Origin: Campylobacter curvus
Lineage (GTDB): Bacteria; Campylobacterota; Campylobacteria; Campylobacterales; Campylobacteraceae
Length of the DNA stretch: 64,000 bases
Direction: 5' to 3'
NCBI RefSeq assembly: GCF_013372125.1
Contig: NZ_CP053826.1
Span: 1,054,001-1,118,000, forward strand
Part shown: in pieces, positions 44,229-53,834 of the stretch
Layout: every line of letters begins with the position of its first letter
Numbering within the stretch: the first letter of the stretch is position 1
Notes under the pieces: model-generated
What the model was told of the DNA's origin: nothing
Seen by the model: only the letters and a program-made list of their open reading frames with translations
The model's database searches: none
Program-made: the position numbers and the translations under genes

Positions 44229-45212
44229 CTGCCTTAGTCTTGCTAAAGCCTCGTCAAAGTCATCGGAGTTTATCGTGATATCGATCTTTTGGTTTTTTTT
44301 GTAGACCTTGTCGTAGTATTTGACGAGCAAAATTTCACTCACCTTTGCCATATCGCCAAGCTCGTAAGCGCTTATCGCCTCGCTCTTGGCCTCGCGTGAG
44401 ATAAATGGCGAAATTTTATCCATACACTCATAGAAAAACTCGCTTTTAACGCCCTTGTAGTCGCTCATTATGCACTCGATGCGCTTATTTAGGCTGGCTT
44501 TTACCTCTACGCAAACACCGCAGCGCATAGCCTCATAAAGGCTGGCTGGTAAATTTAGCGAGCCTATCTTACGACTTTCGCCCTCGATGAAGCAAACTTC
44601 GTTTTTAAGGCCGCTAAGCTGCTCGAAAAGCTCGTCCTCAAAGTGCTTTTGACTTGGTTGAGCGCCGTTTATAGCGCCAAATACCGAGCCTAGATGATTT
44701 GCCATCGCTTCAAGGTCGATAGACGGCTCAAGCGCTCTGACGAGCTTTGTTTTATAGCTTCCCGTATTTCCAAAAAGAGTGATAAATTTCATCTGCAAGG
44801 GCGCAGAAAGCTCGTTTAAAACGTGGGCGCGAAAGCTCTTGTATCCACCCTCAAGGCGCATCACGCGGTATCCTATCATACTAAGCACCGAGCCAAGCGA
44901 TAAAGACCTCATGCCGCCTTTAGCGCAGTAGATGCCTACCAGCGAGCCTACCTTACACGCGCTATAAACCTCGTCGATGACGTTTTGCAGGTTTGAGCAG
45001 ACGTATTTAGCGCCAGTTACCTTTGCTAGCGGCCTGTTTTGCCTATATATGATGCCTGTTTGTTTGTATTGCTCGTCGTTTAGAGCGTATAAATTTTTGG
45101 CGTTTTTTATGTGCGAGTAGCAAAATTCGCCGGGAGATCTGGCGTCGATCAGAATTTCAAATTTATCCCGCTGCTGTAGCCATGCCTTGACGCCAAGCTC
45201 ACTTAACGGCAC
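44202..45212 (-). CDS. mnmH: tRNA 2-selenouridine synthase MnmH (SelU)
   Basis: Replaces sulfur by selenium at the wobble 2-thiouridine of tRNAs, via a geranylated intermediate, using selenophosphate. The 336-residue product has an N-terminal rhodanese domain (to about 135) with the catalytic Cys in YCAKGGMRS and a C-terminal P-loop domain. The Walker A segment reads GNTGSYKT: the Gly before the Lys is Tyr (codon TAT), an unusual change for this motif. Start is GTG, overlapping the HIT gene by 14 bp. Presence implies selenophosphate synthesis elsewhere in the genome. Confidence 0.87.
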   Translation of the reverse strand: MPLSELGVKAWLQQRDKFEILIDARSPGEFCYSHIKNAKNLYALNDEQYKQTGIIYRQNRPLAKVTGAKYVCSNLQNVIDEVYSACKVGSLVGIYCAKGGMRSLSLGSVLSMIGYRVMRLEGGYKSFRAHVLNELSAPLQMKFITLFGNTGSYKTKLVRALEPSIDLEAMANHLGSVFGAINGAQPSQKHFEDELFEQLSGLKNEVCFIEGESRKIGSLNLPASLYEAMRCGVCVEVKASLNKRIECIMSDYKGVKSEFFYECMDKISPFISREAKSEAISAYELGDMAKVSEILLVKYYDKVYKKNQKIDITINSDDFDEALARLRQLRESIKSF

Positions 45213-45684
45213 TAAAGGCCTTTTTCAGCTTCTCAAATAGCGGATGAAACGGCACGCCATTTACGCGCACGTCGGCTATAGTGGTGATAAAATTCGTATC
45301 TCTGCTCCAGCGCGGCACAAGGTGATAATGCACGTGCTCGGCGATACCAGCACCGGCTGCACCGCCTAAATTCATACCGATATTCACGCCCTCTGCCCTT
45401 AGCTCGCTCTTTAAAATTTTGACCCCTTCGCGCACGAAACGGCTCATCTCCAGCCATGTTTGCTCGTCCAGCTCCTCGATCCTATCGGTATGCTGCAGAG
45501 GTATCACCATGAAATGCCCCGGTGAATAAGGATATAGATTCATTATCCCAAAGCACCTCTTGGCGCGGAACAAAACTCCGTTTTTATCGTCATCTTGCGG
45601 ACTGGCTATGACCCCGCAAAAGACGCAACCCTCTTTTTTCGCGCTGAAATATTCGCTTCTCCAAGGTGCACAAAGATGTTGCAT
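45199..45684 (-). CDS. HIT family hydrolase (Ap4A-type)
   Basis: A 161-residue cytosolic nucleotide hydrolase with the histidine triad HVHYHLVPRW and upstream elements CVFCGVIAS (a CxxC-like start) and NLYPYSPGHFMVIP, typical of HIT proteins acting on Ap4A or nucleotidyl compounds. It sits 2 bp after trpC in the conserved TPR-trpC-HIT-mnmH order. Confidence 0.93.
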   Translation of the reverse strand: MQHLCAPWRSEYFSAKKEGCVFCGVIASPQDDDKNGVLFRAKRCFGIMNLYPYSPGHFMVIPLQHTDRIEELDEQTWLEMSRFVREGVKILKSELRAEGVNIGMNLGGAAGAGIAEHVHYHLVPRWSRDTNFITTIADVRVNGVPFHPLFEKLKKAFSAVK

Positions 45685-45686
45685 AA

Positions 45687-46472
45687 CTAGCCCTCCTTTA
45701 TATTTTTGACGGCAGTTTTTATATCTTCTTGCCTCATGAAATGCTCCCCGATCAAGAAAGCATCGACGCCGATCTTGTTTAGCTCTTTAAGCTGCTCGTG
45801 CTCGTATAGACCGCTTTCAGCGACGATTATCTTGCCGTTTGGTAAAAGCGGTATCAGCCTCTCGCAAAGGCTCATATCCATACTAAAATCATCTAAATTC
45901 CTGTGATTGATACCGATTATATTCGCACCCGCAAAGATCGCTTTTTTCACATCCTGTGCGTCGTGAGTCTCGACTAAGACCTCAAGCCCCAGATGATGCG
46001 CATAAGCAAGCAGGCTTTTTAGCTCCTTGCCGGAAAGTGCCTTTGCGATGAGCAGGATAAAGTCGGCCCCATAAACTAAAGCTTCTAAAATTTGATACTC
46101 ATCTATGATGAAGTCTTTTCTTAAAAGCGGCGTGGCCGTGTAGCGGCGTATCTGCGTGATATACTCTATGTCGCCTTTAAACCAATGCGGCTCGGTAAGC
46201 ACACTGATCGCATTCGCTCCAGCCTCCTCATACTCTTTTGCTATCCTTATAGGCTCAAAATTTTCACGTATCACGCCTTTGCTGGGGCTTGCCTTTTTGA
46301 CTTCGGCGATGATACGAAGCGGCTCTTTAGCGCTTGAGCTTAACGCGCTTGCCACGTCTCTTGGGACGTAAGGATTATACGCCAGCGATCTGCCTAGCCA
46401 CTGTGCAGGATAGTCGCTTTTGCGCTTTTTTAGATCCTCCTTCGTCCTTTTTATGATCTCATCAAGTATCAT
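45687..46472 (-). CDS. trpC: Indole-3-glycerol phosphate synthase TrpC
   Basis: TIM-barrel enzyme of tryptophan synthesis (CdRP to indole-glycerol phosphate), 261 residues. Motifs in order: [12 protein letters not shown] (active-site Lys), [34 protein letters not shown] and VAESGLY. It stands apart from other trp genes, as in C. jejuni, and overlaps the TPR gene by 4 bp. Confidence 0.96.
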   Translation of the reverse strand: MILDEIIKRTKEDLKKRKSDYPAQWLGRSLAYNPYVPRDVASALSSSAKEPLRIIAEVKKASPSKGVIRENFEPIRIAKEYEEAGANAISVLTEPHWFKGDIEYITQIRRYTATPLLRKDFIIDEYQILEALVYGADFILLIAKALSGKELKSLLAYAHHLGLEVLVETHDAQDVKKAIFAGANIIGINHRNLDDFSMDMSLCERLIPLLPNGKIIVAESGLYEHEQLKELNKIGVDAFLIGEHFMRQEDIKTAVKNIKEG

Positions 46473-47746
46473 TTTTTAAGCCTTTTGTTTAAATTTATGA
46501 TGCAGCGCTCGATGAGGCGCAAATGCTCTTTGGCTTCGGGAGCGTTTTTAAAATCCACATCCTTCATCGCCTGCACCATATACTCTTTGGCTCTGTTGCA
46601 CTCGCCAAGCTTGAAGTATCCCCACGCCAGCGAGTCTTGATAATAAGGCGAATTTGGCGAAATTTCAAGCGCACGCTTGACTAGCTTCACGCCCTTTTGC
46701 GCGTCTATATCATGGTCTATTAGCAAGTAGCCGTAGTAGTTTAGATAAATTTCATTATCAAGCTTTGTCACGCTGGCTTCAAATTTATCTATGATGTCAT
46801 CAAGCTTTTGCTTAGTCATATCTTTTGCGTTCATTTCGTATTCATACATCGCCATTTTGGCTAGGAAATTTAGATCGCGGCTGTCGTTATACAGCTTTGC
46901 CGCAAGCACGTATGCATCGCCGAAATTTCCCATCGCAGCGTAAATTTCCATCAGCATCGCGTCGTTGTAGCTGTGCTTTTTAAGAAATTCCGCCGCTCCT
47001 TTGTAGTTTTTCTCATATACGAAAATTTGCAAAACCTTATCAAGATATGAGCTCTCTCTGGTTATGTCATAAAGCTCCTCGTAAAGCTCGATGACCTTTG
47101 GGAAATTTGCACCCTGCGAGTAGATGTCGGCTAGCAGCTCGCAAGTTTTCACCGTGCAGCCAAAATCTCTACGGAAATTTTCAAGGTATCTTACCGCCTC
47201 TTTGAGATTGTCCATGCGGTTTAAAAGCACGTCCACCACGCGCAAGAGATTTTCCTCGTTACTATTTAGCGCATAGGCCTCTTCAAAATACTTTAACGCC
47301 GTCAGACTCTCGTTTTGCATCATGCAAATAGTGCCTAGTATCAAGATATTTTGGGCGTTAGGCTCTTTTTTGACCAGCTCTCTCATCAGCTCTCTAGCCC
47401 TAGAAAGATCGTTTTTATTTACGAGGCTAGCTACCTTGATGCGTATGAATTCGCCATCGTTTTTAAACACGTTTTCGCCCTCTTTCATGAGCTCATCCAG
47501 GCTAGGATCCGCCGAAACGAACGCGAGCTTGATCGCCTCTTTTAGATAGGTGTTTTGCTTGGTTTCGTTATAGAGCGACCTGTAAGTCGCGATAGCACCG
47601 CTTGCATCGGAGTTGTTTTGCTGCATCAAGGCCTGCAACAAGCGCAGGTTTATATTTTCGTTGTCAGCGTTTGCCTGAGCCGATAAATTTTGCGCGTAAA
47701 GGGCAAGAAATATGATATTTATTATAAAAATTTTACGCCAATGCAT
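46469..47746 (-). CDS. Exported TPR-repeat protein
   Basis: A 425-residue protein with a signal peptide (to about residue 23, AQNLSAQA) and at least seven tetratricopeptide-like helical pairs, for example [27 protein letters not shown] and [23 protein letters not shown]. It lacks a lipobox and is probably periplasmic. The syntenic gene in C. jejuni is next to trpC as well. Its job is unknown. It overlaps the YkgJ-like gene by 25 bp and trpC by 4 bp. Confidence 0.8.
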   Translation of the reverse strand: MHWRKIFIINIIFLALYAQNLSAQANADNENINLRLLQALMQQNNSDASGAIATYRSLYNETKQNTYLKEAIKLAFVSADPSLDELMKEGENVFKNDGEFIRIKVASLVNKNDLSRARELMRELVKKEPNAQNILILGTICMMQNESLTALKYFEEAYALNSNEENLLRVVDVLLNRMDNLKEAVRYLENFRRDFGCTVKTCELLADIYSQGANFPKVIELYEELYDITRESSYLDKVLQIFVYEKNYKGAAEFLKKHSYNDAMLMEIYAAMGNFGDAYVLAAKLYNDSRDLNFLAKMAMYEYEMNAKDMTKQKLDDIIDKFEASVTKLDNEIYLNYYGYLLIDHDIDAQKGVKLVKRALEISPNSPYYQDSLAWGYFKLGECNRAKEYMVQAMKDVDFKNAPEAKEHLRLIERCIINLNKRLKK

Positions 47747-48090
47747 TCTTTTTTAAGTTCCTTTAAATTTTTCTTAAAATAATCCCAAAACGGGAAAGTG
47801 GCACACTGAGACGGCCGCAGCTCGTAGACGGAGCAGTTTTTGTCTCGCTCGTCAAAAAATATGCAGGCGTATCCGTCATCATAAATTTTCTCCTTGAGGC
47901 TAAATCTCGTACCGACTTTGATCAAAAATTTTTGCTCGAAAGCCTTTTTGTCTATCCCAAAATGCTCGCAAAATTTGGCTATCTCGCTCTCGTTTATCCA
48001 TATATAGCCGCTTTCTCCTATGCAGCACTTCCCGCCGCACTCACCACAAAAGCCGGGGTCGAATTCATAGCAAAACCCGTCCGCTCTCAT
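47722..48090 (-). CDS. YkgJ-family cysteine cluster protein
   Basis: A 122-residue protein with the CxxCxxxCC-type cluster near the N-terminus (FCGECGGKCC, about residues 14-23) and later cysteines (NCSVYELRPSQCATFPFW), the metal/Fe-S binding pattern of UPF0153/YkgJ. Family members are proposed to coordinate Zn or Fe-S; function is unknown. Overlaps neighbours by 25 and 4 bp. Confidence 0.88.
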   Translation of the reverse strand: MRADGFCYEFDPGFCGECGGKCCIGESGYIWINESEIAKFCEHFGIDKKAFEQKFLIKVGTRFSLKEKIYDDGYACIFFDERDKNCSVYELRPSQCATFPFWDYFKKNLKELKKECIGVKFL

Positions 48091-48800
48091 GCGCTCGCCT
48101 TTTTGTAAATTTCGCTTTTCGTGGCGGCCTTGGCGAAAATCTCCGTAGCCTCTTTGGTATAGCCGTTTTCATCCATCATCACAAGAGGCGGTAAAATTTT
48201 AGCCTTTGAGCGGGAGCCCTTTTTGGCGTGCACTAAAACCAAATTTGCCGCTTTTTGTGCCTTGGCATGCACGAACCTCAGCGAAACCGGCGCTAGTCTA
48301 AACTCTTTTAGCGCTGCAAAAATTTCAGCCACCTCAGCCGTATCGTAACAAAAAAACAGCTCGCCTTTTGGCTTTAAATTTACATTTACACCGGCTATAA
48401 ATCCACGCAGACTAAGCGCGCTCGCGTATCTACTAAGCTTTAGATGCTCCACTGCGCTTTGCTTTACGCCGTCGTGATAAAAAGGCGGGTTTGAGACGAT
48501 GAGATCAAATTTCGTCTCGCTTTTAAATCCAGCAAAGTCCGCATTTAAAATTTTAGCCTCCAGCCCGTTAGCCCTTGCATTTTGCCTTGAAATTTCAAGA
48601 TTTATATCCTGCACGTCAAGCAGACTCAAGCTAACACCATCAAAATCGCGCTTTAAAAGTAGCCCCAGCACGCCGCATCCACAGCCTACATCGAGCACTT
48701 CACCTTTAAACCATGCGTTTAGCCGATCTTTGATGAAGGCATAAAGCACGAGCGTGTCGCTGTTGTAGCGATATCCGTTTTCAAGCTGCGCCAACCTCAT
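48087..48800 (-). CDS. TrmN6-like tRNA adenine-N6 methyltransferase
   Basis: A 237-residue SAM-dependent methyltransferase of the TrmN6/YfiC group. The SAM loop LDVGCGCGVLG (36-46) and the N6-amino methylation motif SNPPFY (103-108) are clear; the family usually modifies A37 of tRNA1-Val. The N-terminal MRLAQLENGYRYNSDTL fits the group's start. It overlaps its neighbours by 4 bp on each side. Confidence 0.87.
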   Translation of the reverse strand: MRLAQLENGYRYNSDTLVLYAFIKDRLNAWFKGEVLDVGCGCGVLGLLLKRDFDGVSLSLLDVQDINLEISRQNARANGLEAKILNADFAGFKSETKFDLIVSNPPFYHDGVKQSAVEHLKLSRYASALSLRGFIAGVNVNLKPKGELFFCYDTAEVAEIFAALKEFRLAPVSLRFVHAKAQKAANLVLVHAKKGSRSKAKILPPLVMMDENGYTKEATEIFAKAATKSEIYKKASA

Positions 48801-51052
48801 CTATACACCTTTATCACAAAGCCGCGCGTGACGTCTCTTACGATGACCTCGGAGCTAAAGCTGATACGCGCGAAATCGCCAAATTCATCTTTAATAAGCT
48901 CCGCCGCAGCCATCGCACGCTCCTTGCCAACGCCGTAGTTCACGTAGTTGTTTAGCCTGCCAAGGTCGTCTTTTTTGATACCTTGGGCGATGCTGCTAGG
49001 TATTACGAAATTTCGCTTATCGACGATAGGGATTATCTCATAGATATAGTTTGAATTAAAGCGCTGCAAAAATTCGCTCACTCTATTTTTACACATTATG
49101 CTTATCTTGTCCTTGGCGTCCATATCGTCGCACTGCAGGCTGGAGATCAGCACGAGCTTGGTCGGAGTCTCGGGCTTTGTGGTTGCTTGAAGTATCGTTT
49201 TTAAATTTACATTTTCGTTTTCAAGCTCGTCTTGCCTGTTCAAATTTTGCTCGATATCTTTTTGAAGCTCGACGATCTGGGCATTTACCTGCTCTTTAGA
49301 GCCGCCGGAGCTTAGCTGGTTTATCTTTAAATTTAGCCTTTGTATCGTCTTGTTACTCTCGTTTAGCGCGCTTCTTGTAGCGTCAAGTTCGTTTTGCAAG
49401 GCGATCAGGTTTTTGACACCGCTTTTGTTGCTATCCATAAACATCAGCGAAGTATCGACGATCTTTTTTTCGAGCATATTTATCTGCTGGCGCAAAATTT
49501 CGTAGTTTTGCATGTCGATCTTTAGCGTTCGTCTTTGCATCTCAAGCTCGTTTTGCTTTGCAGTCAGTTTGGCGTTTAGCTCGGTGATGTTGTTTTCTAG
49601 ATTTTTGATGCTAGCGTCCTTGCTACCAAGCTTTTGAGTGAGCGTTTTCAGGCTCTCGTCCGTACTGCTTATCTTTTGATTTTGGGTGCTTATGGTCGCG
49701 TTTTGCTCGCCTAAAATTTTGATATTTTTCATATTTTTGTCATTTAAAAGTGCCAGCTCCTTGTTTGCGTTTTTCAGCGCCTCGTTGCTAGTAGCTAGCT
49801 TTTGGCTAAGCTCCTTTATACTGGCGTTTGCGTCGGCATTTTGAGCCAGAAGCTTTTTAGTTTTATCCATGCTCTTTTCAAGCTCTTTTTTGAAATTTTC
49901 TATCGTCTCTTGTCCGCTCTTTAGCTCGCGCTCGGTTTTTAAATTCTTTTGTTTTAGCTCGTCAAAGCTCTTGTGCAGGGTCGCTAAGCTCGCGTTTAGC
50001 TCTAAATTTTTACCGCTGTAATTTTCCACCGCGAGGTCTTTAGTGTTTAAATTTTTCTTTATCTCATTAAGCTCGAAAGTGCTGTTTTTTAGTGCATCCT
50101 GACTCGCCTCAAGCGCACTTTGAAGGTCTAAAATTTTATTTGACTTTTTAGACAGCTCGTCCTCCATCGTCCTTTTTTGCATCTCAAAGCCATCATTTAG
50201 AGTTGCCAGCTCTTTTTCGTGTGAAAATCTAAGCGTCCTCATATCCTCACTGCTGGCCGCAAGCTCCGTTTTTAGTGTGTCAAGCTCTTTTTGCTTTTGC
50301 TGATTCATGCTTTGGCTGCCTTGCTCAAGCTGCTCAAGCGCAGACGTTTTTTGCTCAAGTTGCTCTTTTAGCTGGGTATTTTGTTTGTCTAAAGCCGTGA
50401 AATTCGCCTCGGCAGTATCTTTAAATTTTGCAAATTCATCATTTAAAGCCTTTAAATTTTGCTCGTCGTGTACCTTTGCATCGTTGATCGCATTTTCAAG
50501 ATCGACTATCTTTTTTTCATAGCCCTTGGAGCTTTCTATCATATCAGCTTGCGCTTCATTCAGGCGTTTTGTCAGGGCTTGGATATTTTCAAAATGCTGC
50601 GCCTCGAGCTCTCCTAGCACCTTTGAGTTATGCGCGACGATCTCGTTTTTCTCCTCGTCCGTCACCTTTTTCATCTGGCTTATCTTGCTTATGAACTCCA
50701 AATTTTTCTCGCTCATATCGACATTGTCAGCGGCTAAAATTTCATTTTTTTGAGCCAGTTCGCGGACTAAATTTTGAAGCTCCTCGACATTTGAGCTCAG
50801 CGGCTTGTCGTCTTTTGCTACGAAATTTTGAGTGTAGCTTTTGGGCGTGATGTATCCGCCGTATTCGTAAAGATCGTCTTTGCTGATGTATTTTTGCTTC
50901 TCTTCTTCAGGAAGGTTGTCAAAGGTGATGTTAAAGATCGTCTGATTGCTCTCGCCGCCAGCACGGATCGCCGGGTTTTCAAGTACGAACCAAGCTCCGC
51001 CAAACCCGAGCAAAACGCAAAAAACGGCAAGTAAAATTTTAGAAATATCCAA
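48797..51052 (-). CDS. Large coiled-coil membrane-anchored protein
   Basis: A 751-residue protein with one N-terminal membrane span (about 5-27), then an extended coiled coil (about 65-625, rich in Glu, Lys, Leu, Asn and Gln) and a globular C-terminal domain of about 120 residues. The end of that domain (VGKERAMAAAELIKDEFGDFARISFSSEV) resembles the helix-strand unit of OmpA/MotB peptidoglycan-binding domains, but the match is weak. It could span the periplasm. No specific family is recognised. Placed between the oxidoreductase (3 bp) and TrmN6 (4-bp overlap) in one operon. Confidence 0.78.
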   Translation of the reverse strand: MDISKILLAVFCVLLGFGGAWFVLENPAIRAGGESNQTIFNITFDNLPEEEKQKYISKDDLYEYGGYITPKSYTQNFVAKDDKPLSSNVEELQNLVRELAQKNEILAADNVDMSEKNLEFISKISQMKKVTDEEKNEIVAHNSKVLGELEAQHFENIQALTKRLNEAQADMIESSKGYEKKIVDLENAINDAKVHDEQNLKALNDEFAKFKDTAEANFTALDKQNTQLKEQLEQKTSALEQLEQGSQSMNQQKQKELDTLKTELAASSEDMRTLRFSHEKELATLNDGFEMQKRTMEDELSKKSNKILDLQSALEASQDALKNSTFELNEIKKNLNTKDLAVENYSGKNLELNASLATLHKSFDELKQKNLKTERELKSGQETIENFKKELEKSMDKTKKLLAQNADANASIKELSQKLATSNEALKNANKELALLNDKNMKNIKILGEQNATISTQNQKISSTDESLKTLTQKLGSKDASIKNLENNITELNAKLTAKQNELEMQRRTLKIDMQNYEILRQQINMLEKKIVDTSLMFMDSNKSGVKNLIALQNELDATRSALNESNKTIQRLNLKINQLSSGGSKEQVNAQIVELQKDIEQNLNRQDELENENVNLKTILQATTKPETPTKLVLISSLQCDDMDAKDKISIMCKNRVSEFLQRFNSNYIYEIIPIVDKRNFVIPSSIAQGIKKDDLGRLNNYVNYGVGKERAMAAAELIKDEFGDFARISFSSEVIVRDVTRGFVIKVYR

Positions 51053-51055
51053 ATC

Positions 51056-52009
51056 CTAGCCTTGGGCGAGTATATCTTTTAGCACGGTGTGCGCGTGATT
51101 TAGCGCGACCACTATAGAGCCGCCGTTTCTTAGCACTATGTCGCCGCCTACGTAAAGACCTTTTATATTGCTTTCAAAATTTTCATTGACTAAAGGCGTG
51201 CCCTTTTCATCCGTGGCAATGCCGCATTTTTGTAAAAAATCTATCGGGCTTGAGCCTCCTATGGCGTAGACGACGCGGTCATAAACGCGAATTTTATCGT
51301 TTGCATAATGCACCCTTACGCGGCCTGATTCGTTGTCGATCTCTTTTATGTCGTGATTTAGACGCACTTTTATCTTGCCAAGCTTCTCAAGCTCCCAAAG
51401 TGCGCTTAAATTCGTATCATTCACGCGGCTAAATTTATCTTTCCTGTATGCAAGCGTGGTTTTGTTATATTGGCAAAGCTCGATGGCGTATTCGACCGCG
51501 GAATTCCCGCCACCTACGACGACGACCTTCTCGCCGTTGGTGCAGCTATCGAGATTGAAATTTACGACATTGTTTAATGACGGCGGGATCTTGTAGTCCG
51601 GCTTATTCGGGCGTCCCATCTTGCCGATAGATACCATCACGTTTTTGGCTTTATAGTCCGCAGATACCGTCCTAACATGAAAGAGATCGCTCTCTTTTTT
51701 GATGCTTTCTACTTCGGAGTTGAAAAAAGCTTCGATCCTCTCGTCGTCCAAAAGCTTGTCAAAATAATCAAGTGTGCTCTCTTTCGTGCCATCTTCAAAT
51801 GACACTACGCCGTGGATCGTGCTGTCTTGGCCTTTGTATTCTTTATCTACGCGTTTGTTGTCTTTGTAAAATTTACGTATCGTCTGGCTGTGGTTGTCGC
51901 CCTTTTCGAGCAATAAAACATTATGCAACCCACTTCTTTTAGCCTCGACGACCGCGGCTATGCCACAAGGTCCGCCGCCTACGACGATGAGATCATAAAC
52001 ATTTGCCAT
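51056..52009 (-). CDS. FAD/NAD(P)-dependent oxidoreductase, YpdA/thioredoxin-reductase-like
   Basis: I start it at 52009 (MANVYDLIVVGGGPCG), where GGAG lies eight bases upstream; an ATG five codons earlier would bury that site. The 317-residue product has the FAD-binding GGGPCG (11-16), the NAD(P) loop VVGGGNSAVEYA and the C-terminal GLYVGGDIV. There is no CxxC redox motif, so it is not a classical thioredoxin reductase; YpdA-like flavoproteins have this layout. The substrate is unknown. Confidence 0.83.
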   Translation of the reverse strand: MANVYDLIVVGGGPCGIAAVVEAKRSGLHNVLLLEKGDNHSQTIRKFYKDNKRVDKEYKGQDSTIHGVVSFEDGTKESTLDYFDKLLDDERIEAFFNSEVESIKKESDLFHVRTVSADYKAKNVMVSIGKMGRPNKPDYKIPPSLNNVVNFNLDSCTNGEKVVVVGGGNSAVEYAIELCQYNKTTLAYRKDKFSRVNDTNLSALWELEKLGKIKVRLNHDIKEIDNESGRVRVHYANDKIRVYDRVVYAIGGSSPIDFLQKCGIATDEKGTPLVNENFESNIKGLYVGGDIVLRNGGSIVVALNHAHTVLKDILAQG

Positions 52010-52191
52010 CGTATCTCCAATCAATAATTTTCTTTAATTTTGTTTTAAATCTATCCAAATTTAGATTAAAATTTAAGAAATTTAGCGTGAAATTCAAGCT
52101 TCAAAGCAAGCAAAAAGATGAATTTTAGCCTCTTAAAAGCCAAGCCTTTTTGAGACGGCAAAGCTTTACTGCAAGCCTAAATTTCCTAAAT

Positions 52192-53532
52192 TTAGGCCTT
52201 TTTTAAGAGATCGGCCATCAAAAATGCAAGCTCCAAAGCTTGATCGGCATTTAGACGTGGGTCGCACTGTGTTTCGTAGCGCTGTTTTAAATTTTGCTCG
52301 GTTATCTTTGAGGCTCCGCCCGTGCACTCCGTAACGTCCTGTCCCGTCATCTCAAGGTGTACGCCGCCTGCGTGAGTGCCCTCGGCGCGGTGGATCTCAA
52401 AAAAGCTCCTGACCTCGCTCATTATCTTGTCAAATTCGCGTGTTTTGTAGTTATTTGAGGTCTTTACGGTGTTGCCGTGCATAGGATCGATGCTATAAAG
52501 GATATTTAGCCCCTCACGCTTTAGCTCGCGTAAAATTTTAGGCAAAATTTTCTCTATCTTTTCAGCGCCCATGCGTATGATGACATTTAGTCGTCCCGTT
52601 TCGTTTGCGGGATTTAGCCTGTTTGCAAGGGCGATCACGTCCTCGGCAGTGGCGGTAGGGCCGATCTTTACGCCAAGTGCGTTTTTCACACCGCTTAAAA
52701 AATGCACGTGCGCATCATTTACGCCGCGTGTGCGCTCGCCTATCCAAAGCATATGCGCCGAGCAGTCATACCAGTCGTTCGTGAGGCTGTCTTGCCTGGT
52801 CATCGCCTCCTCATACGGCAGCAAAAGTGCCTCATGCGAGGTATAAACGGCGGTTTGATTTAGCGTAGGAGTGTTTTGCGAGGTGATACCGCAAGCCTCC
52901 ATGAAAGATAATGTTTTTGTAAGCTCGTCGGCTAGTTTCGCGTATTTTTCGCTGATCTCGGGCTTTTTGACAAAGCCTAAATTCCACTTATGCACCTGAT
53001 GAAGATCCGCCAAACCGCCGCGTGAAAATGCGCGAAGCAGGTTCATCGTCGATGCGCTTTGATAATAAGCCTCTATCATGCGCTTTGGATCGGGCACGCG
53101 AGCGCTTGCACTAAATTCAAAGCCGTTTATTATATCGCCGCGGTAGCTTGGTAGTTTTACTCCGCCTACTTCCTCAAAATCGCTGCTCCTTGGCTTCGCG
53201 AACTGGCCTGCGACGCGTCCTAGCTTCACGACCGGGCAGCCTCCGGCAAAGGTAAGCACTATCGCCATTTGCAGCAGGACCTTGAACATATCGCGGATAT
53301 TGTTGGCGTTAAAATTTGCAAAGCTCTCGGCGCAGTCGCCGCCTTGAAGTAAAAATGCCTTGCCCTCGCAGACCTTGGCCAGCTCTGCCTTTAAATTCCT
53401 AGCCTCACCGGCAAATACAAGCGGCGGAAGTCCTTTTAGCTTCGTCTCGACACTCTTTAGCTCAGCAGCATCGGGATATACGGGTTGTTGCAAAATTTTA
53501 TACTCTCTCCAGCTCTCACGGCTCCAGCTCAT
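52192..53532 (-). CDS. Class II 3-deoxy-7-phosphoheptulonate (DAHP) synthase
   Basis: First enzyme of the shikimate pathway, plant-like class II type, 446 residues. Signatures include the N-terminal WSRESWRE and [18 protein letters not shown], the Arg-containing [24 protein letters not shown] and PMHGNT, and the C-terminal [15 protein letters not shown], which supplies metal ligands. A hairpin covers its stop codon (52175-52197) but lacks a U-tract. It probably starts the long minus-strand gene run, with a gap of 168 bp before the oxidoreductase. Confidence 0.95.
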   Translation of the reverse strand: MSWSRESWREYKILQQPVYPDAAELKSVETKLKGLPPLVFAGEARNLKAELAKVCEGKAFLLQGGDCAESFANFNANNIRDMFKVLLQMAIVLTFAGGCPVVKLGRVAGQFAKPRSSDFEEVGGVKLPSYRGDIINGFEFSASARVPDPKRMIEAYYQSASTMNLLRAFSRGGLADLHQVHKWNLGFVKKPEISEKYAKLADELTKTLSFMEACGITSQNTPTLNQTAVYTSHEALLLPYEEAMTRQDSLTNDWYDCSAHMLWIGERTRGVNDAHVHFLSGVKNALGVKIGPTATAEDVIALANRLNPANETGRLNVIIRMGAEKIEKILPKILRELKREGLNILYSIDPMHGNTVKTSNNYKTREFDKIMSEVRSFFEIHRAEGTHAGGVHLEMTGQDVTECTGGASKITEQNLKQRYETQCDPRLNADQALELAFLMADLLKKA

Positions 53533-53591
53533 AGCGCACCTCTTTTGAAATTTAAATCCCGATTATATCACGGCAAGCTTAAATCAAAAAA

Positions 53592-53790
53592 CCATTGCTG
53601 ACACTTATCATATTAGCTTCACAAATCTTATTTGCTCCGCAAAGCGCCGAACATATAGCACGATTTTGGCAGTCAGCTGCCGCTTCCCTCAAAATCGGCG
53701 GCGATAGCGTCGCTTCATAAGATTTTGACTACGCTAAACAAAAATTGAAAAAGTCAAGCAGAAATCATTAATCGCACCTTAAACATAAAA
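53592..53790 (-). repeat. MITE-like dispersed repeat copy 7 (inverted, degenerate ends)
   Basis: Reverse-orientation copy in the 302-bp gap between the DAHP synthase and the permease genes. The inner repeat CAAATCTTA (53622-53630) and TAAGATTTTG (53718-53727) and the core CGAACATATAGCACGATTTT and TCGGCGGCGATAG are conserved. The terminal inverted repeats are decayed beyond recognition, so the boundaries are approximate. Confidence 0.62.
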
Positions 53791-53794
53791 GGCA

Positions 53795-53800
53795 TATAAT
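53795..53800 (+). promoter_or_regulatory. -10 hexamer of the permease operon promoter
   Basis: Perfect TATAAT 34 bp upstream of the first EamA gene, just beyond the MITE-like copy. Confidence 0.45.
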
Positions 53801-53834
53801 CCTGAATTCAAATTTAACTCTAAGAGCAAATTTA

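Noticed and set aside
52175-52197. Terminator at the end of the DAHP synthase gene
   Set aside because: The AAATTTAGGC hairpin is strong but overlaps the stop codon and is not followed by a U-tract on the minus strand.
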